A stretch of DNA of 5,962 nucleotides from Acidobacteriota bacterium (GCA_025353435.1 JANXQR010000551.1:1-5962), one strand, 5' to 3'; counted from the first letter of the stretch, positions 1-5,525 are shown. Translations and numbers: made by a program. Notes: generated by a model from the sequence alone, not told the origin.

Positions 1-94
1 ATTACTTGAGCCGGATGGCACTGGTCTCGTGGGGGAGGGAGCCATCTGAATTTAGTTGTTTGAATCGACCGATTGCTCTTGAATGTCTGCTTGG

Positions 95-123
95 AAGATA
101 GCGAAACGGTAACTGGAGGTCAA
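95..123 (-). promoter_or_regulatory. Sigma70-type promoter, copy A, leftward
   Basis: Read on the minus strand, the -35 box is TTGACC (plus 118-123) and the -10 box is TATCTT (plus 95-100), with a 17-bp spacer. Transcription would start near 88 and run off the left edge. The boxes are only moderate matches to TTGACA/TATAAT. The main support is that the same layout recurs exactly 1704 bp to the right (1799-1827). Fifteen of 16 bases are shared between 98-113 and 1802-1817, including most of the spacer. The target gene is not in the window. Confidence 0.5.
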
Positions 124-150
124 CGACAAAACGCCCTCCCACTTAAGTGG

Positions 151-166
151 AGTGACGTTCGTCACA
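151..166. promoter_or_regulatory. CRP/FNR-type operator-like palindrome, copy A
   Basis: AGTGA-CGTTCG-TCACA matches the CRP-class pattern TGTGA-N6-TCACA at 9 of 10 consensus positions. Its inner part, GTGACG-TT-CGTCAC, is a perfect inverted repeat. The centre (158.5) lies about 70 bp upstream of the start predicted for promoter A, on the same face of the helix as class I CRP activation sites. The protein that binds it is unknown. It could be any CRP/FNR-superfamily regulator. Confidence 0.5.
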
Positions 167-244
167 GGTTGTAAGTGGATGTGGCTAATTCGGGCGATTG
201 CGTCAGCGTATGGCCTGTTGGTTCTGATCCAGATTCAGTGATTG

Positions 245-291
245 AAAACGCGAGTGCGGAGAACCGTGTTGGTTCTCCGCATTCGCGTTTT
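245..291 (-). terminator. Strong intrinsic terminator of the secreted Ig-like protein gene
   Basis: A 21-bp stem (245-265 with 271-291) closes a 5-nt loop (266-270). The only imperfect pair is at 254/282, which reads G-U in plus-strand RNA and C-A in minus-strand RNA. It starts 30 bp past the stop codon at 322-324. The A/T ends give a U-run on either strand, so it can terminate in both directions. On the minus strand it separates the secreted protein gene from the next promoter (95-123). Confidence 0.85.
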
Positions 292-321
292 TGTATTTAT
301 TGGGGGGAGGGCAACTTTGAC

Positions 322-1647
322 TTACCAACGATAGACGGTCAGATTGTCGAGGTAGATGGTTGCGGTTCCGGGCAGGGCTGTCATTCCATCGATCTGGAAG
401 TTGGTAAGGATGGTGGGGGCCCAGCCGAGAGCAAATGCCGAGTTGGTAGTGACGTTCAGGTCCTGTTGAACGCCATCGAGCCAGACAGATTTGTAGTTGA
501 CGTTGCCCGAGTTGTCGCGTGAGTAGCTGACCTGGACGTGGTGCCAGCTGTTGGTGGCCCAGGCTTGAGGATTGCATGTCTGGTTGGAGTGGGTCCATTG
601 GTCGATGGGGCTGGTGGGTGTGCCCCGGTTGGTTGTGTAGTCCCAACTGCGGGACCATCCATCGCATTGGAAGCCGAAGATGACGGTCTGGCCGTTGGGC
701 ATCACCTGGTTGATATCCATTTCTATGTTGGCAATATTGTTTATAGGGCTGGCTAAGTATATGTAAGTGTCAAAGACGAAGTTGGTGGCGGATTGGTCGG
801 TGGCAAAGCGTGCGCTGTAGCGCTCGCCGCCGTATTGAGAGTAGCTGGTAATGTACTGGCGGGCGGATCCGCTGACTGCGGGCGCCCCGACCAGGTTCAT
901 GACTCCCGATGACGAAGCAGTGCCGCCGGTGCCGACATCGAAGTCTGCCTGCCACGTGGAGAGGTTCTGAATCGCCTTGATAGCGATGGCGTTGGCCGGA
1001 ATGGTGGGGCCGGAGACGCGGGCCGACGTCACGGTAATGACGAGGTCGGTATTGCATCCGGCGCCCTGGTTGCCCCAGGACTTGACGTGGAGGATGTGGG
1101 CCCCGGTGGCGGAGTTGACGGAAGCGGCCATGGTGCCGCCGTTAAAAAAGGTGGTGCTGGTACTGCCATCGAGCGAATAGCCCATGGCGGAAATGGGCTG
1201 CGAGGAGCATTGCGTGCCACTGGCGCTGAGGGAGAATGGCGAAGTAACAGACGCGCCGTTGGCGGGACTGGAGACAATTACATTGGTTCCAGGGGGTGTC
1301 GAAGGAGATGCGCCCGGCGATGCTTGGGTGACGGTTATGGTTACGTTAGTAACACACGATGCACCCTGATTTCCCCACGATTTTACGTGCAAAACGTGCA
1401 CGCCGGCGGCCGCCGAAACCTGGGCGGCGACGGACGCGCTGTAGATGAAGGTTGTGGTGGCGCTGCTATCAAACGAGTAGCCCATTGAAGTGACGGGCTG
1501 CGACGAGCAGGGGTTTGCGGAGGCGATGAGATTGAAGGGTGAGGTGAGAGCCGCGCCATTGGCTGGGCTGGTTACGGTTACCGCGGCAAGAGCAGGCACG
1601 GCACACACGAGCGCAGCCGTACACAACGAAAGGAAGATAGCTTTCAT
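322..1647 (-). CDS. Secreted protein with two Ig-like repeats and a C-terminal lectin-like beta-rich domain
   Basis: This 441-residue protein starts with a Sec signal peptide (residues 1-21, predicted cleavage ALA|AV). Two Ig-like domains follow, at about 22-108 and 122-208, each opening with a TSPANGA-type or SSPANGA motif and ending near LHVKSWGNQGA. They resemble the bacterial Ig-like Big_7 type. Equivalent residues are exactly 100 apart. Each repeat carries two cysteines 51 residues apart (C47/C98 and C147/C198), probably a disulfide. A Ser/Pro/Gly linker (109-121) joins them. Residues about 225-441 are rich in beta-strand, Trp and Tyr, and end in TIYLDNLTVYRW, as in concanavalin-like (LamG-type) jelly-roll domains. 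No catalytic motif was recognised, so carbohydrate or surface binding is an inference. The ATG at 1647 is the only start giving a signal peptide, but it lacks a clear Shine-Dalgarno sequence. The gene appears monocistronic, with its own promoter and terminator. Confidence 0.85.
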   Translation of the reverse strand: MKAIFLSLCTAALVCAVPALAAVTVTSPANGAALTSPFNLIASANPCSSQPVTSMGYSFDSSATTTFIYSASVAAQVSAAAGVHVLHVKSWGNQGASCVTNVTITVTQASPGASPSTPPGTNVIVSSPANGASVTSPFSLSASGTQCSSQPISAMGYSLDGSTSTTFFNGGTMAASVNSATGAHILHVKSWGNQGAGCNTDLVITVTSARVSGPTIPANAIAIKAIQNLSTWQADFDVGTGGTASSSGVMNLVGAPAVSGSARQYITSYSQYGGERYSARFATDQSATNFVFDTYIYLASPINNIANIEMDINQVMPNGQTVIFGFQCDGWSRSWDYTTNRGTPTSPIDQWTHSNQTCNPQAWATNSWHHVQVSYSRDNSGNVNYKSVWLDGVQQDLNVTTNSAFALGWAPTILTNFQIDGMTALPGTATIYLDNLTVYRW

Positions 1648-1792
1648 AAAGAGGGCCTGACCGTTCTTCCAAGCACACCTGGTCGTCTTGCAAGATCAAA
1701 CTTGCTGGAGACATGGGGGCGCACACGTCGCAATACGTGCTTATCCCGGCGGGTCTCAAAAAGATCTATTCGATCGGTAACTCTGGATTGGT
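1648..1792 (-). promoter_or_regulatory. Long, potentially structured 5' leader of the secreted-protein gene
   Basis: About 145 nt separate the predicted transcription start (near 1792) from the ATG. By eye the minus-strand RNA can form nested helices: GAGAC (plus 1753-1757) with GTCTC (plus 1708-1712), then GGG (1745-1747) with CCC in the C-run (1715-1719), then CACGT (1735-1739) with ACGTG (1724-1728). A second hairpin, GCAAG/CTTGC, spans 1690-1705. I do not recognise a known riboswitch class. The pairings are short enough to be chance. Confidence 0.25.
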
Positions 1793-1798
1793 GTATGC

Positions 1799-1827
1799 AA
1801 CATAGCGAAAAGGTAACCGAAAAGCAA
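1799..1827 (-). promoter_or_regulatory. Sigma70-type promoter, copy B, of the secreted-protein gene
   Basis: On the minus strand the -35 box is TTGCTT (plus 1822-1827) and the -10 box is TATGTT (plus 1799-1804), separated by 17 bp. Each box is only a partial consensus match. The call rests on repetition: copy A at 95-123 has the same spacing and nearly the same spacer (GTTACC, one variable base, then TTTCGC). The predicted start is near 1792, about 145 nt before the ATG. Confidence 0.55.
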
Positions 1828-1854
1828 TGACTAAATAGGTATTGAACTCTTGGG

Positions 1855-1870
1855 TGTGATGCGAGTCACA
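1855..1870. promoter_or_regulatory. Perfect CRP-consensus palindrome, copy B
   Basis: TGTGA-TGCGAG-TCACA matches the CRP consensus TGTGA-N6-TCACA at all ten fixed positions. Its centre (1862.5) is about 70 bp upstream of the start predicted for promoter B, a position typical of class I activation. The plus-strand DUF2076 gene starts 233 bp to the right, and a divergent role is possible but no plus-strand promoter was recognised. The regulator is inferred to belong to the CRP/FNR superfamily. Its effector cannot be read from the sequence. Confidence 0.6.
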
Positions 1871-2088
1871 GAAGGTAAAGAAACTTGGATGGTTGCGGCG
1901 AAGAGAAAGCAGAAATCGATCGCAAATGGCAGTCCAAAATATCGCCAGATGAGACAGGACCGCGCGCAGATTTTCTTCCAGGAACCGTTGCGCGACCGGG
2001 TGCGTACTTTGACAGGGCAGGGCAACTTTGGGGGCGGGTGTGCGTCTCAATCGTGAGGAGCGGCCCAAGCACCCCAGCGGCTGCTGCC

Positions 2089-2094
2089 GGAGGA
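2089..2094 (+). promoter_or_regulatory. Ribosome-binding site that fixes the GTG start of the DUF2076 gene
   Basis: GGAGGA lies 8 nt before the GTG at 2103-2105. This favours the GTG over the upstream in-frame ATG at 2028, whose extra 25 residues (rich in Arg and Cys) do not resemble the family. The family's N-terminus normally begins MTPQE, as it does here from the GTG. The stretch 1871-2088 upstream holds no promoter or RNA that I can recognise. Confidence 0.8.
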
Positions 2095-2102
2095 ATTCTA
2101 GA

Positions 2103-3134
2103 GTGACTCCCCAGGAACAAGAGATGTTGATGTCGTTGGCGCAGCGCGTCAACCAGACGCAATTGCAGGAAAAGGATCAGGATGCGGAAAACCTGCTTGG
2201 CCGCGAACTTGGCGCGAATTCAGACGCGATTTACATTCTGGCGCAGACGGTGCTGGTGCAGGACATTGCGCTGCAACAGGCCAAGGCGCAGGTAACGCAA
2301 CTGCAGCAGCAAGTGCAGCAGGTGCAACAGCAGCCGGCCCATGCAACGAGTGTTCTTGGCGGGCTTTTTGGGCGGCATGATTCGGCGCCGCAACCACCTT
2401 CGCAGCAGATTCAGACGACGCAGATGCAGCCGGGGCAGGCGCCGCCGTTTCAGCCTGTTCCGCAATATCAGCAGCCCCCGTATCAGCAGCCAAGCCAGCC
2501 GCAGTATTATCCGCCACCTCCGCCGCAGTACGTTGCAGGGGCGCCTCCGTATGCCGGGGCAGTTCCATTGGGTCAGCCGAGCTTTTTGCGTGGAGCGATG
2601 CAGACGGCGGCGGGCGTGGCAGCGGGAGCGTTGGCGTTTGAGGGGGTGGAGTCGATTCTGCATGGATTCGGCCACGGGGGCGGATTCGGAGGCATGGGCG
2701 GTGGATTCGGCGGGATGGGTATGGGGCCCGGCGTGGGGATGGGTGGCGGGTTCGGTCGGCCAGTCGAAGAGACTGTGGTGAACAATTACTACGATTCTCC
2801 GGGCGGAGCCACCGGGACAGGTGCAGAGCACAACTTCAATGCGGGAGGCAGCGAGCCTCATTTCCATGAATCCGCCGATCAGACTGGCAGCGCGCATTTT
2901 TCCGATGCAGGATACAACACGCTGGGGAATGACGGAGGAGGCTATCAGCTCGCTGACGCGAATTACGACACGCAGGGAAGCGACAACGTTGGTCAAGGTG
3001 GGAACGATCAGTCGCTGGCAGACGACTCGGTCGCGTACGATACAAGCGCCGACGATGTGCAGATTGATGACGGTGGCGGCGGGTTTGATGACGGTGGAGG
3101 AGGATTCGACGGCGGCGGTGGGGACGTGTCTTGA
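2103..3134 (+). CDS. DUF2076 domain-containing protein
   Basis: This 343-residue protein has the layout of the DUF2076 family (COG3416), whose function is unknown. Residues 1-77 are helical: MTPQEQEML, then an AIYILAQTVLVQDIAL segment (42-57) typical of the family, then a Gln-rich coiled coil (58-77). Residues about 93-150 are Pro/Gln/Tyr-rich and disordered. A small, mildly hydrophobic helix (SFLRGAMQTAAGVAAGALAF, 160-179) may be the membrane-proximal segment. Gly/Met/Phe-rich repeats (188-218), a conserved ETVVNNYY motif (223-230) and an acidic Asp/Gly tail (about 322-343) follow. There is no N-terminal signal peptide. Some databases call the family periplasmic ligand-binding sensor proteins, which this sequence does not demonstrate. 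The gene stands alone, convergent with the glycosyltransferase gene and 7 bp from its stop codon. Confidence 0.85.
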   Translation: MTPQEQEMLMSLAQRVNQTQLQEKDQDAENLLGRELGANSDAIYILAQTVLVQDIALQQAKAQVTQLQQQVQQVQQQPAHATSVLGGLFGRHDSAPQPPSQQIQTTQMQPGQAPPFQPVPQYQQPPYQQPSQPQYYPPPPPQYVAGAPPYAGAVPLGQPSFLRGAMQTAAGVAAGALAFEGVESILHGFGHGGGFGGMGGGFGGMGMGPGVGMGGGFGRPVEETVVNNYYDSPGGATGTGAEHNFNAGGSEPHFHESADQTGSAHFSDAGYNTLGNDGGGYQLADANYDTQGSDNVGQGGNDQSLADDSVAYDTSADDVQIDDGGGGFDDGGGGFDGGGGDVS

Positions 3135-3141
3135 ATATCAG

Positions 3142-4422
3142 TTAATGTGAGCGCGATAACAGTTGCTCAAGAGCATTGCAGGCGGTGGAGAGACCCTCTT
3201 CCGCCTGCATTTCTTTTTTCAGGAATGCGGCGCGATCGAGGAAATGGGGTTCCGCGATGAGGCGCGTCAAGGCGTGGGCTGCAGGGAAGTCGGAGTAAGC
3301 CTCGCGGGAGAGGCTGAGGGCTGATCCCAGACGCACCATGCGCGCGGCGTTGTCGGGCTGGTCCCATCCGAAGGGAACGATCAGCATGGGTCGACCCGCC
3401 TTCATGGCCTGACCTGTGGTGCCCGAGCCGCCCTGGTGAACGATGACGGCGGCGTGGGGAAAGACCTCAGAGTAGGGCGCGTATTGCAATGCCAGAACAT
3501 TGCGGGAGGCAGGCACGGTGTCGGGATCGGCGCCAATGACAATTGCCCTGTGGCCCATGTGACGGACGGCTTCGACGCTGACTTTGTAGAAATTGCCGGG
3601 ATGGTGAACGGCGGTAGAGCCCTGGGTGAAAACGATGGGGGCATCACCGGCGGCGAGGAAGTGGGCCAGTTTCTGGTCGGATGGATCCGGGATATGCGGC
3701 CGGTCATAGAAGACGAAACCGGGCTGAATGGTTTGCGGGGGCCAGTCGCGTTGGGGTTGGGCGAGTAGGCGCGAAAAGAGTGCGAGAACCAATTCGGGTG
3801 CGAACTTATCGTGGAAAAGGGGATTGCGACCGGGTCCGAGGCCTTCCGCGCGGCGCAGGGCGCGGACAGGGCGCCACCAGTGTTTGGTGGCTGCAGCGCT
3901 GAGGGTGAGAATGATCCGATTCAGGAGCCAGCTTTTTCGAATGCACATTAGTTCCGGAGCGGGTGTCAGTACGGAAGGGTCGTACGCGGAGAGGAAGCTG
4001 GTTGGGGAAAGAATGGCCGAGGCCCAACGCAGGTTGAGTTTTTCAGCAACGAGTGGGGCCGGGTAGACGAGTTCGCCGGCAATCATGAGGTCTGCGTTGC
4101 GAGCGGCGGCGAGGAGGTCGTCGTAGGTGTCCTGAAGATGGGGCAGAATGAGCTCTCGAATGAGGATTTCGGGACCGCGTCGGATGTCCTGACACTTGGC
4201 GATCATCTCTCCGGAAGTTGGGTCAAAATCCGGGCGGAGCGGCATGAAGGCGATGCCAAGCTGCTCCACCTTGGCTCGATAGTGAGGTGTGGCGGCGATG
4301 GTGAGGGAGTGGCCGCGGCGCTTCAGTTCGAGGGCCATGGCAAGGCAGGGATGGAGGTCGCCGAGCGAGCCGATGGTGGCAAAGAGGATTTTACGGGGAC
4401 CGATCTTGTGTGCGGTCTCGAT
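3142..4422 (-). CDS. GT1/MGT-family glycosyltransferase (GT-B fold), probable ATC start
   Basis: This is a nucleotide-sugar-dependent glycosyltransferase of the COG1819/MGT type, expected to move a sugar from a UDP- or dTDP-sugar to a small molecule or lipid. Residues are numbered from the ATC at 4422 (427 aa, a usual length for the family). The N-terminal Rossmann domain opens with KILFATIGSLGDLHP (12-26), the glycine loop of Glyco_transf_28-type proteins. The C-terminal domain carries the donor-binding signature: FTQGSTAVHHPG, then HQGGSGTTGQA from His330, then GRPMLIVPFGWDQ ending in Asp355-Gln356. No signal peptide or membrane helix is seen, so it is cytoplasmic. The acceptor is unknown. 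The frame stays open to an ATG at 4608, but that start lacks a ribosome-binding site and overlaps the upstream gene by about 130 bp with an Arg/Pro-rich, non-protein-like sequence. The family assignment is firm and the start is uncertain. It is probably co-transcribed with the gene at 4479-5285. Confidence 0.85.
   Translation of the reverse strand: METAHKIGPRKILFATIGSLGDLHPCLAMALELKRRGHSLTIAATPHYRAKVEQLGIAFMPLRPDFDPTSGEMIAKCQDIRRGPEILIRELILPHLQDTYDDLLAAARNADLMIAGELVYPAPLVAEKLNLRWASAILSPTSFLSAYDPSVLTPAPELMCIRKSWLLNRIILTLSAAATKHWWRPVRALRRAEGLGPGRNPLFHDKFAPELVLALFSRLLAQPQRDWPPQTIQPGFVFYDRPHIPDPSDQKLAHFLAAGDAPIVFTQGSTAVHHPGNFYKVSVEAVRHMGHRAIVIGADPDTVPASRNVLALQYAPYSEVFPHAAVIVHQGGSGTTGQAMKAGRPMLIVPFGWDQPDNAARMVRLGSALSLSREAYSDFPAAHALTRLIAEPHFLDRAAFLKKEMQAEEGLSTACNALEQLLSRSH
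3177..3219 (+). terminator. Intrinsic terminator of the DUF2076 gene, embedded in the opposing gene
   Basis: TGCAGGCGG (3177-3185) pairs perfectly with CCGCCTGCA (3201-3209). The 15-nt interior can add a short inner helix (3187-3190 with 3196-3199). A U-rich run (3210-3219, ATTTCTTTTTT-like) follows at once. It begins 43 nt after the DUF2076 stop codon and works only in the plus direction. The same bases encode part of the C-terminus of the minus-strand glycosyltransferase, the T-run being its Lys-Lys codons. Confidence 0.75.
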
Positions 4423-4428
4423 GCGTGA

Positions 4429-4436
4429 CTCCTCTT
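4429..4436 (-). promoter_or_regulatory. Shine-Dalgarno sequence before an apparent ATC start codon
   Basis: AAGAGGAG on the minus strand is a near-ideal ribosome-binding site. It lies 6 nt before the ATC at 4422-4420, which is in frame with the glycosyltransferase. Between the upstream gene's stop (4479) and the conserved core (about 4387) this frame contains no ATG, GTG or TTG. Confidence 0.55.
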
Positions 4437-4478
4437 CCCTTGATATTCGATTGTTGCAGACCAGGGGAGAGTGGGTGC

Positions 4479-5285
4479 CTACGGCGCGGTGGAGTGGGGG
4501 CGGTTTTCTTTGCGTCCCCAGTCGAAACGCCGGCCGATGATTCCCTTGACGATCCAATGATCGGTGGCGGCGGTTGGGCCTACGCCGACGCCGAAGTTTA
4601 TCTCCCATTTGGGTGAGACATTGAGGTCGATGGCGGGGAAGATCTGCTGCTGCTGTTCGTGAAGCGGCGCGATGCTGCGGACATTACCGTAGTCGGAATA
4701 GTACTCGACGCCGCCGGCGATTACTTTGGTGAAGTTCCAACTCACCTTGACGCCGGGCGCGAAGTCGAGGCCTTCTTTCACGTCGGGGCCGTGCCAGGTG
4801 CGCTCGAATGCCGGATTGACGGCCCAATAGAAGCGGCCCATCTGCTTGTCGACGATGGGGCGGATCTCCCACGTCCAGGTGTCGGGCGAGAAGCGAGCGC
4901 GCTGGTAGCCGACCTCCATGCTGAGGCTGGCGCCGACGGGCCAATGCCAGGAATCGGGCACGCGGACGCGGGGACGGATGTGGTCGCCGACCCATTGCAC
5001 GCCGAGGCCGCTCTGTTCGCTAGTGAAAATGTAGAAGCCGAGTTCTGACCACTCGTTGACGCCCTGCGTGATCTCAATTGTTTCGTGTTCGGCGTGGTTG
5101 GTGGCGGCAACACCATCGGGAGTGGCCTTGTGTCCAACGGCGGTGAAGTTGGAGTGGACTTCAAACATGGTGGTCTTGGGGTGAACGGTTTCAGAGCCGT
5201 AGACCTGGATTTCGTAGTTCCCCTGGGCGTGCGCGGCCGAACAGGCGAGCGTCGCGAAGATGAAGGCAGGGATGAATGATTTCAA
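4479..5285 (-). CDS. Exported protein, probable outer-membrane beta-barrel
   Basis: I cannot assign this 268-residue protein to a named family. Residues 1-20 are a Sec signal peptide (MKSFIPAFIFATLACSAAHA, cleaved before QG). The cysteine at 15 does not sit in a proper lipobox, so it is not called a lipoprotein. The mature part is a series of amphipathic beta-strands rich in Trp, Tyr and Phe (for example ELGFYIFTS, GASLSMEVGYQRARF, WEINFGVGVG, WIVKGIIGRRF), which suggests a barrel of 8-12 strands. It ends in a short polar tail after RRFDW instead of a classic terminal Phe. The start is TTG at 5285, with AGGAG (5291-5295) 5 nt upstream. No competing ATG gives a signal peptide. The glycosyltransferase gene follows on the same strand after a gap of about 56 bp, so the two probably form an operon. 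A lone -10-like TATAAA at 5335-5340 (minus) lacks a good -35 box. Confidence 0.75.
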   Translation of the reverse strand: MKSFIPAFIFATLACSAAHAQGNYEIQVYGSETVHPKTTMFEVHSNFTAVGHKATPDGVAATNHAEHETIEITQGVNEWSELGFYIFTSEQSGLGVQWVGDHIRPRVRVPDSWHWPVGASLSMEVGYQRARFSPDTWTWEIRPIVDKQMGRFYWAVNPAFERTWHGPDVKEGLDFAPGVKVSWNFTKVIAGGVEYYSDYGNVRSIAPLHEQQQQIFPAIDLNVSPKWEINFGVGVGPTAATDHWIVKGIIGRRFDWGRKENRPHSTAP

Positions 5286-5427
5286 GAACGCTCCTGGTGG
5301 CAGATGGGAGGAAGGCAGAGAGCTGCTGTACTCCTTTATACGATTGCGGTGGGATTGAAGTCGCGATATTAAGAAATCTGTAGTTGATTGGGCGAGCGGA
5401 ACATCGTGAAAGGCGCGGGAATTGGTG

Positions 5428-5483
5428 ACGTAACGCCGGCGAGGACGCCGCCGCTACAGCCGGTCTGGACGCCGGCGCTACGT
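5428..5483. repeat. GC-rich REP-like palindromic element
   Basis: The outer arms 5428-5441 (ACGTAACGCCGGCG) and 5470-5483 (CGCCGGCGCTACGT) pair at 13 of 14 positions. Within and next to them, a 15-mer GGACGCCG[C/G]CGCTAC occurs twice in direct orientation (5443-5457 and 5467-5481) with one difference. Size, GC content and position between divergent genes fit a REP/BIME-type repeat. No T-run follows on the plus strand, so a terminator role is unlikely. Its copy number elsewhere in the genome cannot be judged here. Confidence 0.5.
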
Positions 5484-5516
5484 GATTTGGAGTCGCTTCA
5501 GGAGCAGTCGGCCCGG

Positions 5517-5525
5517 TGATATACT
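5517..5525 (+). promoter_or_regulatory. Extended -10 promoter candidate for yebC
   Basis: TGATATACT carries the extended -10 TG and a TATACT hexamer (5 of 6 to TATAAT). No good -35 box is found 16-18 bp upstream, as extended -10 promoters tolerate. Transcription would start near 5532, giving a leader of about 66 nt. The remainder of 5286-5597 holds only the REP-like element and weak signals. Confidence 0.4.

Larger units (their letters stand above)
1..244. other. Gene-free left flank; upstream region of a minus-strand gene outside the window
   Basis: No convincing coding region is visible. A plus-strand frame open from the left edge ends in TGA at 47-49 after only 15 codons, so a gene tail there cannot be excluded. 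A minus-strand ATG at 43-45 opens a frame (MAPSPTRPVPSG...) that runs off the left edge, but it has no Shine-Dalgarno sequence and does not look like a signal peptide. The leftward promoter at 95-123 and the operator-like site at 151-166 suggest that about 1-88 is the 5' leader of a minus-strand gene whose start lies at or beyond the left edge. A 12-bp perfect palindrome (CCACTTAAGTGG, 139-150) sits between the -35 box and the operator. Confidence 0.5.

Noticed and set aside
175..522. Plus-strand frame of 115 codons at the left
   Set aside because: It crosses the terminator hairpin and runs antisense to the C-terminus of the secreted protein, with no ribosome-binding site.
2009..2037. TTGACA at 2009-2014 as a promoter for the DUF2076 gene
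   Set aside because: No -10-like hexamer occurs 16-18 bp downstream; the sequence there is G-rich.
1850..2056. Small plus-strand frame of 68 codons between the divergent genes
   Set aside because: Its ATG at 1859 lies inside the CRP-like palindrome, it has no ribosome-binding site, and its sequence has no recognisable motif. Chance openness in GC-rich DNA is more likely.
1766..2162. Overlapping minus-strand frames in the same spacer
   Set aside because: They run antisense through the ribosome-binding site and N-terminus of the DUF2076 gene and across the promoter module. Composition is Arg/Pro/Ser-rich, as in shadow frames.
2670..2760. GGCGG-rich tract as a tandem DNA repeat or G-quadruplex
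   Set aside because: It is explained by the Gly-rich coding repeats typical of DUF2076 proteins, and the unit is not regular at the DNA level.
2220..2996. Long minus-strand frame of 258 codons opposite the DUF2076 gene
   Set aside because: Very Arg/Leu-rich with no domain. It mirrors the Gln/Gly-rich codons of the real gene.
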